A stretch of DNA of 64,000 nucleotides from an uncultured Acetatifactor sp. (lineage in GTDB: Bacteria > Bacillota > Clostridia > Lachnospirales > Lachnospiraceae), in the NCBI GenBank assembly GCA_947586055.1, contig CANPXL010000011.1, positions 1 through 64,000 of the forward strand. Reading direction: 5' to 3'. This document shows positions 44,102 to 52,567 of this stretch, one piece after another. Numbering within the stretch: the first letter of the stretch is position 1; every line of letters begins with the position of its first letter. The notes beneath the pieces are model-generated. The model searched no databases. It was given only the letters and a program-made list of their open reading frames with translations, and was not told where the DNA came from. A program made the position numbers and the translations under genes.

Positions 44102-45082
44102 TTACATCACATCCGCAAAATGCACCTTCAGACGCTTGAAGACAGCCGCGCCGATTCCGAACAGCACCACCGTTATGATCCAGAAATACATCGTTGAAAA
44201 GAAATCCTGAAAAAACCACTCCTGACGGTAGACCGCGCTCCTGTACCCCTCAACAATGTAGACAAGGGGATTGATCTTTACAATAGTCACCCACTTTGAA
44301 GGCAGGCTGTTAATATCCCACAAAATGGGCGTCGCCCAGATCCCGATCTGAAGAATGATCGTAATGATCTGAGACAAATCCTTAAAAAATACCACAATAG
44401 CGCAGGTGGTATAACTCAATGCAAGAACAAATACAAACAGACACGCGCTGTAATAGAAAATCTGCAGCGTATACACGGTAGGATAATAACCGTACAGCGC
44501 CGCTACGATCAGAAGGACAATGACAAAAAACGCGTGGATAAAGGTTGCTGCAATCACCTTTATGACCGGAAGGATACTGATCTTAAAAACCACCTTTTTC
44601 ACCAGATAATCGTATTCCCGCAGCGCGTTAGTCCCATTGTTCCAGGCCTCGTTAAAGAAGAACCAGGGCACCAGTCCCGCCGTCAGAAACAGCACAAAAG
44701 GCGCTTCCTGCGTCCTCGACGTTCCCGGCATGACCACCTCAAAGACCACATAATACATCGCCACTGTAACAACCGGCTGAATCATGGCCCACACAGCGCC
44801 CATATAGGAACCCGCATACCGCTTCTTAAAATCATTTCTGGCCAGCTTCCAGATCAGATGCCTGCTCTGATACAGTTCCACCGGAAGCGTCGTGAATTTA
44901 TCATATCCCTTTGCAAAAATAATGCAGGAAATCAGGATCACCGCGCAGGAGAGGATCTTCTTTAAAAGTTCTTCCTGCGGGTCGGCCGCCGGCCCCCGGT
45001 TCTGGTGAAGCACGATAACTGCCGCCATAAAGAAACCAACCAGACAGAATATAGTGATCCCACGCTTTTTGCCTGTCTTCAT
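44102..45082 (-). CDS. polysaccharide ABC exporter permease (Wzm/TagG-like)
   Basis: 326 residues. Two extra N-terminal hydrophobic segments (about 10-27 and 42-58) precede the ABC-2 permease core: LIWKLARNDFKKRYAGSYMG, the AWAMIQP-type start (here GAVWAMIQPVVTV), VPWFFFNEAW, and NPLVYIVEGYRSAVY near the end, all hallmarks of TagG/RfbA-type exporters. It forms the channel for lipid-linked glycan with the ATPase at 41163. The N-terminal pair is atypical and could interact with assembly enzymes. Confidence 0.9.
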   Translation of the reverse strand: MKTGKKRGITIFCLVGFFMAAVIVLHQNRGPAADPQEELLKKILSCAVILISCIIFAKGYDKFTTLPVELYQSRHLIWKLARNDFKKRYAGSYMGAVWAMIQPVVTVAMYYVVFEVVMPGTSRTQEAPFVLFLTAGLVPWFFFNEAWNNGTNALREYDYLVKKVVFKISILPVIKVIAATFIHAFFVIVLLIVAALYGYYPTVYTLQIFYYSACLFVFVLALSYTTCAIVVFFKDLSQIITIILQIGIWATPILWDINSLPSKWVTIVKINPLVYIVEGYRSAVYRQEWFFQDFFSTMYFWIITVVLFGIGAAVFKRLKVHFADVM

Positions 45083-45089
45083 TCGTCCG

Positions 45090-45641
45090 TTACCTTTCCG
45101 CCGCTCTCAGACCGCCCCAGTTTTTGTCTCTCTCCAGAACGATCAGTTCCATCCCCTCCGGCACGGGCCATTCTATGCCTATCTCCGGGTCATTGTAAAC
45201 AATGCCTCCCTCGTCGCCGGGATGATAAAAGTCCGTACATTTATAGCAGAACTCCGCATAATCAGAAAGCACAAGATAGCCGTGCGCGAAATGCTCCGGA
45301 ACATAAAACTGCTTTTTGTTCTCCTCGGTGAGAAGCACACCGTACCATTTTCCATACGTCGCGGAGCCCTTCCGCAGATCCACCGCCACGTCAAACACTT
45401 CGCCCCGGATCACTCTGACCAGCTTCGCCTGCGGATGCTCGATCTGAAAATGAAGCCCCCTGAGCACACCCTTTCGGGAAGAAGACTGATTGTCCTGTAC
45501 GAAGACGTCCGGGATACCCGCCTCTTTATAGGCTTCATAGTGATAGGATTCATAGAAATATCCCCTTTCGTCTCTGTGTACAACCGGCGTAATAACCTTT
45601 AAACCTTCGATTTCACACGTCTCTACCGTTATTTTCCCCAT
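45090..45641 (-). CDS. rfbC: dTDP-4-dehydrorhamnose 3,5-epimerase
   Basis: 183-residue cupin. Active-site His in VLRGLHFQIEHPQ, RGEVFDVAVDLRKGS, and the later FAHGYLVLSD and YKCTDFYHPGDEGG with the catalytic Tyr and conserved His/Glu. It epimerises dTDP-4-keto-6-deoxyglucose on the way to dTDP-rhamnose. Length and motifs are standard. GGAGTCGG ribosome site. Together with rfbA and rfbB it supplies most of the rhamnose pathway; rfbD is absent from the window. Confidence 0.97.
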   Translation of the reverse strand: MGKITVETCEIEGLKVITPVVHRDERGYFYESYHYEAYKEAGIPDVFVQDNQSSSRKGVLRGLHFQIEHPQAKLVRVIRGEVFDVAVDLRKGSATYGKWYGVLLTEENKKQFYVPEHFAHGYLVLSDYAEFCYKCTDFYHPGDEGGIVYNDPEIGIEWPVPEGMELIVLERDKNWGGLRAAER

Positions 45642-45705
45642 TTTTCCGACTCCTTGTATTGTTTCCGTTTCCGCTGTTGTTATGACGATGCGATCCGCGG
45701 CGAAC

Positions 45706-46983
45706 TCACTGTCCGTAGTAAACGTTCATATCCACATTGCCTTCGATTCCGTCGATCCGTCCGTTGGAAGTGTGCTGCCACATCTGATAATATCCCTGAT
45801 AAAGAGGGGCGCTGCGGTATTCCGCCAGCCAGATGAAATATCTGTCAAGCCTGTCCATATACAGGTTGTTGTTAAACCAGTTGCGGCTGGCATAGATTCC
45901 GGCGGTATAACCCGCGTTCTCCACGGTACGGCAGAAAGCTTCGCAGACCAGCGTTCTCGTCTCAGGATCCAGACCATCCGCCCGGCCGCTGCCCCCGGCG
46001 CCTTCCGTATCAATAAAAACGGGATATTCCAAATCATACTCCCGCACCAGACGGATCACCGCCGATGCCTCTTCCACCGCTTCCACTTCGTTTACAGCCT
46101 GGGTAAAAAAATAAACGCCCACGGGAACGCCGCCTGCCGCGGCTCCCTTCATGTTTTCCGCAAAACGCGGATCCTCCACCAGACTTCCCGTCACCGAACC
46201 ACGGTATCCCGCGCGGACAATGGCAAATTCCACGCCGGCGTCCCGCACCCTGTCCCAGTCGATATCGCCGTTCCACTTTGAAACGTCGATCCCGACTCTG
46301 GAATGTCCGGAGACATTCTGCAGTGTCCTGACTTCGGTCCTGTCCGCATCTTCCCGGGCGTCCGTGCCGCCGGTATCCTCCGCTTCCGCATCGATATCCG
46401 CCTCCGTCCTGATCAGCAGGGAGATGTCTTCTATGGCCACATAAGCAACCTTATCCTTCACCTGCACTTTGGTCGGGTTGTTTGGCACCTTATACCCATC
46501 CACTGGTTTCAGTTCCACGTAATAGTCTCCCGCCGCCAGGCCGCCAATATAAATCACGCCGTCTCTGTCAGGATCTGTATACTCGCCCATTCCCTCAAGT
46601 TCCACCGTGAAATTTTCATTCCGGACCGGTTCTCCGTCAATATTTACGATCTGGATCCTCAGATCTCTCTCCACCGACGTCACAATGAGCGACAGCCGGG
46701 ACGCCGCATCCTTCGCGGCTTCCAGAACAGGGTTATACTCCTGGTCAAAAAAAGCGGGATCCTTCAGAAAAGCCGACAGATCGTCTCCGATCTGTCCCGT
46801 CTTTCGCGCTTCCTCCTGAGGCGGCGTTCCCTCTTCCTCCTGTCCCTGGGGCAGAGGCGTGTTCCGGACCGACCGGCTCCCGCCGCCGTCGGAAAACCGG
46901 TTCCCACAGACCACCACCGCAGACACCAGAAGAATCACTGCCAGGGATACCAGGATCGCGATCTTTCGCAGTTTAGAGTCCAT
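45706..46983 (-). CDS. membrane-anchored GH25 muramidase with an Ig-like domain
   Basis: 425 residues: one N-terminal membrane helix (about 8-27), a Pro/Glu-rich spacer, a small beta domain (about 105-190, [16 protein letters not shown] to [11 protein letters not shown]), then a GH25 lysozyme domain (about 225-425): [39 protein letters not shown] (catalytic Asp/Glu) and NVDMN. It would cut the glycan backbone of peptidoglycan, making room for, or exposing, attachment sites for the polymer. Its start overlaps rfbA by 11 bases. The larger protein at 49407 is a relative. Confidence 0.92.
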   Translation of the reverse strand: MDSKLRKIAILVSLAVILLVSAVVVCGNRFSDGGGSRSVRNTPLPQGQEEEGTPPQEEARKTGQIGDDLSAFLKDPAFFDQEYNPVLEAAKDAASRLSLIVTSVERDLRIQIVNIDGEPVRNENFTVELEGMGEYTDPDRDGVIYIGGLAAGDYYVELKPVDGYKVPNNPTKVQVKDKVAYVAIEDISLLIRTEADIDAEAEDTGGTDAREDADRTEVRTLQNVSGHSRVGIDVSKWNGDIDWDRVRDAGVEFAIVRAGYRGSVTGSLVEDPRFAENMKGAAAGGVPVGVYFFTQAVNEVEAVEEASAVIRLVREYDLEYPVFIDTEGAGGSGRADGLDPETRTLVCEAFCRTVENAGYTAGIYASRNWFNNNLYMDRLDRYFIWLAEYRSAPLYQGYYQMWQHTSNGRIDGIEGNVDMNVYYGQ

Positions 46984-47842
46984 TTGCTACCTCAACCAGA
47001 TATTTCCCATAGTTTGTCTTCATCAGGGGCTCCGCAAGCAGAAGAAGCTGATCCCTGTCGATAAACCCGCGCTTAAACGCGATCTCCTCGATACAGGAAA
47101 TGTAAAGTCCCTGCCGCTTCTGAAAAGCCGCCACAAAATCGGCCGCATCCAGCAGGGCGTCGTGGGTTCCCGTATCCAGCCACGCAAATCCCCGTCCCAG
47201 CTTCTCCACCCGGAGCATTCCCCGGGACAGATACTCGTTATTTACCGAAGTGATCTCGATCTCTCCCCGCGCGGACGGTTTCACGTTCTTTGCGATCTCC
47301 ACCACATCGTTGTCGTAAAAATAAAGCCCCGGAACCGCGTAATTGCTCTTGGGATTCTGCGGTTTTTCTTCGATAGAGAGCGCCTTTCCCGTCCCGTCAA
47401 ACTCTACCACCCCATATTCTCTGGGATCCCGCACATAATAGCCGAAGATCGTCGCGCCCTTTTCCCGGGCCGCCGCTTCTTGCAGCACGTTGGAAAAACT
47501 CTGTCCGTAAAAGATATTATCTCCCAAAACCAACGCAACCCTGTCTGTTCCGATAAATTTTTCGCCGATCAGAAACGCATCCGCCAGCCCCCTTGGATAT
47601 TCCTGAACCGCATAGGAAAATTCCATGCCGAACTGACGCCCGTCTCCCAGAAGTTCCTCAAACACCGGCAGATCTCTGGGCGTGGAAATGATCAGGATCT
47701 CCCGGATTCCTGCCAGCATCAGCGTAGACAGCGGGTAATAGATCATGGGTTTATCGTATACCGGCATGATCTGCTTTGAAATTGCCTTCGTCAAAGGATA
47801 CAGTCTGGTTCCGGATCCTCCCGCCAGAATAATTCCCTTCAT
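46973..47842 (-). CDS. rfbA: glucose-1-phosphate thymidylyltransferase
   Basis: 289 residues, normal size. Nucleotide-binding start [18 protein letters not shown], then [29 protein letters not shown] and the C-terminal region KYLVEVANG. Makes dTDP-glucose from glucose-1-P, the product of the mutase in this locus. GGAGGAG ribosome site. Its stop overlaps the start of the GH25 gene, so they are translationally coupled. Confidence 0.98.
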   Translation of the reverse strand: MKGIILAGGSGTRLYPLTKAISKQIMPVYDKPMIYYPLSTLMLAGIREILIISTPRDLPVFEELLGDGRQFGMEFSYAVQEYPRGLADAFLIGEKFIGTDRVALVLGDNIFYGQSFSNVLQEAAAREKGATIFGYYVRDPREYGVVEFDGTGKALSIEEKPQNPKSNYAVPGLYFYDNDVVEIAKNVKPSARGEIEITSVNNEYLSRGMLRVEKLGRGFAWLDTGTHDALLDAADFVAAFQKRQGLYISCIEEIAFKRGFIDRDQLLLLAEPLMKTNYGKYLVEVANGL

Positions 47843-47941
47843 GGTCCGTCTCCTCCATTTCCCGTCTGCGTGCCGGTCGGCCGGCGTTCCGCCGGATCTT
47901 TGCAGGATCCCGCCGCACCATACCGCCCCGCGCAGCCCCGT

Positions 47942-49027
47942 TCATCTGCCGCCGTACATCTCTTCATAATATTTCTGATAGTCTCCGCTGGTAACGTTCT
48001 CCATCCACTCTTCGTTCTCAAAAAACCACCGGATGGTCTTACGGATCCCATCCCGGAACCGGGTCTCCGGTTCCCAGCCGATCTCGGCTTTGATCTTATC
48101 AGGCGCGATGGCGTATCGCCGGTCGTGTCCCTTGCGGTCCTCCACATAAGTGATCAGGCCCTCGTTCACGTAAGCTTTTCTGGGATCGCCTTCCGGAAGC
48201 ATCTCCTGCAGCGTTTCCAGAATGATATGGATGATCTCGATGTTCTGCTTCTCGTTATGTCCGCCGATATTATAGGTTTCAAACAGTCTTCCCTGCTCCT
48301 GCACCATGTCGATGGCCTTCGCATGATCCTCCACATAGAGCCAGTCCCGCACATTTTTCCCGTCCCCGTATACCGGCAGCTTCCTGCCCTGCAGCGCGTT
48401 ATTGATAATCAGAGGGATCAGCTTTTCCGGGAACTGATAGGGGCCGTAGTTGTTGGAGCAGTTGGTGATATTGGCCGGGAAATGATACGTATCCATATAG
48501 GACCTGACCAGCATGTCCGAGGAAGCCTTGCTGGCGGAATAAGGACTGTGGGGATCGTAAGGGGTCGTCTCATAGAAGAAGGCGTTATCGTCCTCGGGAA
48601 GAGATCCATACACCTCGTCGGTAGACACATGAAGGAATTTCTTTCCCGGCTTAAAGCTGCCGTCCGGAAGCTCCCATGCCGCTTTCGCGCAGTTCAGCAT
48701 CACAGCCGTTCCCAGCACATTGGTCTGCACAAATACTTCGGGCGTGCGGATGCTTCTGTCCACATGGGTTTCCGCCGCAAAATGCACTACTCTGTCGATA
48801 TCATTTCCCCGGAAGATCTTCGCAATGGCTTCCCTGTCGCAGATGTCCGCCCGGATGAACGTGTAATTTTCTCTGTTTTCAATGTCCTTCAGGTTTGCCA
48901 GATTGCCCGCGTAGGTCAACGCGTCCACATTGATAATACGGATGGCGTTGTCGTACTTTCCGAACATATAGTGAATATAATTGGAACCGATAAAACCGGC
49001 TCCGCCTGTTACCAGATAAGTTCGCAT
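47942..49027 (-). CDS. rfbB: dTDP-glucose 4,6-dehydratase
   Basis: 361-residue SDR-family enzyme: VTGGAGFIGSNY (NAD binding), HFAAETHVDRSI, active-site STDEVYG and YSASKAS (Tyr-x-x-x-Lys). Produces dTDP-4-keto-6-deoxyglucose, shared by RfbC (rhamnose) and by RffA-type aminotransferases such as the one at 56952. The ATG at 49027 follows GGGAGGAG. The leader is about 190 bases and carries a promoter, a duplicated promoter-like block and a chain of small hairpins. Confidence 0.98.
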   Translation of the reverse strand: MRTYLVTGGAGFIGSNYIHYMFGKYDNAIRIINVDALTYAGNLANLKDIENRENYTFIRADICDREAIAKIFRGNDIDRVVHFAAETHVDRSIRTPEVFVQTNVLGTAVMLNCAKAAWELPDGSFKPGKKFLHVSTDEVYGSLPEDDNAFFYETTPYDPHSPYSASKASSDMLVRSYMDTYHFPANITNCSNNYGPYQFPEKLIPLIINNALQGRKLPVYGDGKNVRDWLYVEDHAKAIDMVQEQGRLFETYNIGGHNEKQNIEIIHIILETLQEMLPEGDPRKAYVNEGLITYVEDRKGHDRRYAIAPDKIKAEIGWEPETRFRDGIRKTIRWFFENEEWMENVTSGDYQKYYEEMYGGR

Positions 49028-49068
49028 GCTTTTCTCCTCCCACTGGGATCCTTTTCGTATCGGCAGAA

Positions 49069-49233
49069 ATTCCGCGTCAGCAGAATCATTGTACCACAAG
49101 CGCAGAAAAGGAAGCGCCGCGCAGGCGGCATTTACTTTTCAAGCTGTGGATTGCCGGTATGATATGCCACGCAAGCGGCATCATGGCTATGAAATAGCCA
49201 TGGATTCTGCGTCAGCAGAATCATTATACCACA
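49069..49233. repeat. direct repeat of a promoter block with hairpin chain
   Basis: A 30-base block, starting ATTCCGCGTCAGCAG at 49069-49098, recurs at 49204-49233 with two changes. On the minus strand each copy carries a -10 box (TACAAT or TATAAT). Between and within them are small hairpins: GATTCTGC/GCAGAATC (49203-49222), ATGGCTAT/ATAGCCAT (49183-49201) and ATGCC/GGCAT (49164-49181). No gene is present in 49028-49406. Confidence 0.7.
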
Positions 49234-49251
49234 GTCCCAATTTTTTTCCAA
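49223..49251 (-). promoter_or_regulatory. promoter of the rfbB-rfbA-GH25 unit
   Basis: Minus-strand TTGGAA (complement of 49246-49251), 17-bp spacer, TATAAT (complement of 49223-49228). The downstream copy of the block has TACAAT (complement of 49088-49093) but no good -35. Confidence 0.7.
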
Positions 49252-49350
49252 TTGTAACTTACAGTTATTGAGATTGTCCGATGAATTTTCTTAATATTTC
49301 TTTAATCATAAAAAAACTTTTACGTAGAAGGGACACATACAACGCAATAC

Positions 49351-49387
49351 GGCGGCGGGGAAACATGCTGTGCGTTTCCCCGCCGCC
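49351..49387. terminator. long GC-rich hairpin after the large GH25 gene
   Basis: GGCGGCGGGGAAAC (49351-49364) and GTTTCCCCGCCGCC (49374-49387) form a 14-bp stem with a 9-base loop, 20 bp past the stop of the minus-strand GH25 gene. No T-run follows directly, so it may be a strong but atypical terminator or a 3' stabiliser. Confidence 0.6.
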
Positions 49388-49406
49388 CTGACATCTGTCT
49401 CCGGCT

Positions 49407-52331
49407 TTAATAGCCGAGATAGCTTAAATTCATATCCACGTTCCCCTTGATCCCCCCGACAGAGCCGTTGGAACGGTACTGCCACATATCGTACCTTCCG
49501 GCGTAGGTAGGTTTTCCGGCGTACTGGGCCAGCCAGATCTTGTACCCGCTCAGCGCCGCCGCATCAATTTTATTCTCCAGCCAGTTTTTGTTCGCATAGA
49601 TTCCTGCCGTGTAACCGGCATTTTGAATCGTCTGGCAAAACGCTTTGCACACGGCGGTTCTGACACCTCTGTCAATATTATCCGCCCGGCCGCCGCTGGA
49701 TTCCACATCCAGAAAGATCGGGTAGGAGATCGTATAGTTTTTCACCAGCTCCAGCACCATGGACGCTTCTTCCACGGCTTCTCTTTCGTCAATGGCCTGT
49801 GTGAAGAAATACACGCCGACCTTAAGTCCCGCAGCCGTCGCGCCCTTTATGTTAGCGGCGAACCTGGGGTCTTCAATCAGGCTTCCCGCGGAGGACCCTC
49901 TGTAACCGCAGCGGATGATGACATAACCGACACCCGATTTTTTAACCTCGTTCCAGTCAATGGCGCCGTTCCATTTTGAGACATCGATTCCAAGCGTCCC
50001 GGTGCCGGTCACAAGGGAACCGTCGCTGGCAAACTGGTATTTTGCGCCCTGAATAACCTGTTCGCCGACCACCTTCTCCCCGGCGGCAGTAAAATAATAT
50101 ACCTTGCCGTCAAGGTTCTGCCATCCGGTATACCGCGCTTCTGTCCGAAGATAGAACTTGTTTGTCTCGACATAGTAATCCGCGTAAACCGCTTCCCGGT
50201 ATTCTCCGTTTTCCTGAACATAAAGCGTATGTCCGGAAGCGTCTTTCAGCAAGGATTTCCTGTCCGACTTCGGGTTGTCCTTGACGGTGACAACACACAC
50301 AGCCTGAACCGCCTCATTTCCTGCAAGGCTTACCGTAATGTTTGTCGTCCCGGCTTTCAGCCCCGTGACCTTCACCGTTGTCCCGCTCACGGATACGGAA
50401 GCCACCAAAGCGTCCTGGGGCACCGCCTTCAGTTCCGCAGATGCAGTCCCCGACGCCGTCACATTCAGGATCAGAGGCTCTCCCACATAGGCCGTAGCCG
50501 CGGTTTTATCCAAGGTAAGCGTGGGCGCCGGCGTCACCGTCACGGTCAGTTCGGCGGATCCCTCCGTATCGGTATTGCCGTCCGCATAATTCACCCTGAC
50601 AGTAAACTTCTCTGTTCCGGGAGCGGTTCCGGTAATCGTAATTTTGCCCGTCGAAGCGTCGATCTCGGCCTTTGCGGCCTGACCGCTTGAACCTGCCGAC
50701 AGCGCAAGGGAATATTGAAGCGCTTCGCCGCCCCCACTGGCTATTGTGTCTACCTGCGCCGTCCCGCCCTGCACAACGCTGACCGCGGCGGAAGAAAATG
50801 ACACTGTAAGCCTGTCGCGTCCGACATCCGGCGGGGAAACCGTTCCCGCAGACCTGATAAAGCGCTTATCCAGCGCATACGTCATCGGATCGGGGATGGA
50901 AGACTTCGGCACTTCGCTGTAGGAAGCTTCGATCACCGAACTTTCAACCCATTCCACCGTATCCTGCAGCGTGGATTCCACCTGCGTTTCATTTTTTCTG
51001 GTATCTTCCTGAGCGACGTTGACCTCATCCTCAGATTTGATCTCGTTGGCAACTTCCACTTTCTTGTAGACAATTTCCTTTTTCACTTCCGCCGTCTGTG
51101 AACCGGAAGAAACGGTAAAGTCCGCATACCTTTCATCCGCGAGCGGCTCCATCGTCACCGTATAATTTCCCGCGGCGATATCCTTTTTATAAATAACGCC
51201 GTCCATATCGTCGTCGGACCAGAACAGCTTTTTGCCGTCCGGCGCGATGACATTTACGGAAAACGGCACATTTGCAACCAGCTTGCCCGTCTTTTCATTC
51301 ACAAACTTAATCTTCAGATCTTTCTGGATGGATACAAATTCCATCACCACATGGACTTCCCGCTTATATTCCTCTTCCTGATAATCGGGCTCCTGCTCTT
51401 CCTCTTCTTCCTGCTGACTGTCGGAAACGATATCTGCCGTCTCCAGCTTTGCAAGCCGGGCGTCGGCCACGGCAAGCAGTCCCGTCTCTCCGATCAGGTC
51501 AATATGGGCCAGCTGCGTGCCGACCGTGCTGAAAGCGGAGATCTGCCGCTCTTTTACTCTGGAAAAGATATAAACTCCGCCCGTCACAATGGCAAGGACC
51601 AGAACGGCCACGCCGGTTCCCAAAATCAGCCGGTCTATCGCTTGCGCGTGGGCCAGTCTGCCGAAGAGTTTTCCCGAATTCTTCTTTTCTTTTCCCGGCC
51701 GGCCGCTTCCATACGACAAATCGGTCTCCGCTTCCCGGTCATCCTCATACAGCCCGGCTTCCTCCAGGATTTCTTCGCCGCTGTCGAATGCGACGGCTTC
51801 TTCCTCTTCCGGCCAGTCTCCCGCCCCGGCGCTTTCGATTTCCTCACTATACAGTTCCGCCGGCGCTTCGCTGTATTCCCCGTCATTGCTGCATACCGTG
51901 TCCCCCGGCGCCATGTTGTACTCGACGGCTTCGTCTTCTTCCACCCCGACATAGCTCTCGTCCGTATATTCAGACTCCGCATAGTCTATGGCGGTTTCGT
52001 CTTCTTCCACCCCGACATAGCTCTCGTCCATATATTCGGGCTCCGCATAGTCTATGGCGGTTTCGTCTTCTTCCGACCTGACATAACTCTCGTCCATGTA
52101 TTCGGGCTCCGCATAGTCTATGGCGGTTTCGTCTTCTTCCGACACGGCGTACCCCTCGTCACTATATTCAGACTCGAAATAATCAGCGTCCGCTTCCTCC
52201 GCCGGCATGTCCTCCGCTAACACATCCGCTTCCTCTCCATCCTGCTCCAGACCGTCCCAGTCAAACTCGCTCTCATCGTAGTCTTCCCATTTCCGAGCAG
52301 GTCTCTTTGTGTGGTTAAACAGCTTTTTCAT
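49407..52331 (-). CDS. large membrane-anchored GH25 muramidase with acidic repeats, Big-like and wall-binding domains
   Basis: 974 residues. Order: acidic cytoplasmic head with three to four copies of a 22-residue unit (core EEDETAIDYAEPEYMDESYV, about 65-135); membrane helix (about 232-255); a beta domain (about 320-400, VNEKTGKLVANVPFSV); a linker; two Ig-like or Big_2-like domains (about 505-695); cell-wall-binding-type repeats (YTGWQNLDGKVYYF, about 730-770); and a C-terminal GH25 domain ([44 protein letters not shown]). Catalytic Asp/Glu are present. It shares the small beta domain and GH25 with 45706-46983. A muramidase remodelling the wall at polymer attachment sites is the likely role. 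Confidence 0.9.
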   Translation of the reverse strand: MKKLFNHTKRPARKWEDYDESEFDWDGLEQDGEEADVLAEDMPAEEADADYFESEYSDEGYAVSEEDETAIDYAEPEYMDESYVRSEEDETAIDYAEPEYMDESYVGVEEDETAIDYAESEYTDESYVGVEEDEAVEYNMAPGDTVCSNDGEYSEAPAELYSEEIESAGAGDWPEEEEAVAFDSGEEILEEAGLYEDDREAETDLSYGSGRPGKEKKNSGKLFGRLAHAQAIDRLILGTGVAVLVLAIVTGGVYIFSRVKERQISAFSTVGTQLAHIDLIGETGLLAVADARLAKLETADIVSDSQQEEEEEQEPDYQEEEYKREVHVVMEFVSIQKDLKIKFVNEKTGKLVANVPFSVNVIAPDGKKLFWSDDDMDGVIYKKDIAAGNYTVTMEPLADERYADFTVSSGSQTAEVKKEIVYKKVEVANEIKSEDEVNVAQEDTRKNETQVESTLQDTVEWVESSVIEASYSEVPKSSIPDPMTYALDKRFIRSAGTVSPPDVGRDRLTVSFSSAAVSVVQGGTAQVDTIASGGGEALQYSLALSAGSSGQAAKAEIDASTGKITITGTAPGTEKFTVRVNYADGNTDTEGSAELTVTVTPAPTLTLDKTAATAYVGEPLILNVTASGTASAELKAVPQDALVASVSVSGTTVKVTGLKAGTTNITVSLAGNEAVQAVCVVTVKDNPKSDRKSLLKDASGHTLYVQENGEYREAVYADYYVETNKFYLRTEARYTGWQNLDGKVYYFTAAGEKVVGEQVIQGAKYQFASDGSLVTGTGTLGIDVSKWNGAIDWNEVKKSGVGYVIIRCGYRGSSAGSLIEDPRFAANIKGATAAGLKVGVYFFTQAIDEREAVEEASMVLELVKNYTISYPIFLDVESSGGRADNIDRGVRTAVCKAFCQTIQNAGYTAGIYANKNWLENKIDAAALSGYKIWLAQYAGKPTYAGRYDMWQYRSNGSVGGIKGNVDMNLSYLGY
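51950..52150. repeat. 66-bp tandem repeat coding acidic 22-residue units
   Basis: About three copies of a 66-base unit, differing in a few positions, lie in the 5' part of the large GH25 gene. On the plus strand each contains GCATAGTCTATGGCGGTTTC. Such repeats can change copy number by slippage, altering the acidic head without breaking the frame. Confidence 0.8.
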
Positions 52332-52402
52332 GCCGGATCCCCCATCCTTTTTACTCTACCGTGTTTCTCAGCGGCAGACGAAAAATTTCACATTTTTGTA
52401 AC

Positions 52403-52431
52403 ATTATAGCATCTGATGTCGTTTCCTTCAA
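52403..52431 (-). promoter_or_regulatory. sigma-A promoter of the large GH25 gene
   Basis: Minus-strand TTGAAG (complement of 52426-52431), 17-bp spacer, TATAAT (complement of 52403-52408), about 70 bp before the start. The gap 52332-52567 is divergent; a weaker plus-strand TGGACT/TAAAAT pair (about 52491-52519) could serve the SGNH gene. Confidence 0.75.
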
Positions 52432-52567
52432 GCCGGGATCGGATTTCTTCATAATTTCTTAAATCTTTTTAATTCCACTTAATAATGTGGACTTTTGGAA
52501 ATGATAATAGTAAAATGAATTTTGACGGCGGAAGTTCTATATCTATATCCCGCACGCTTCATTCCGA

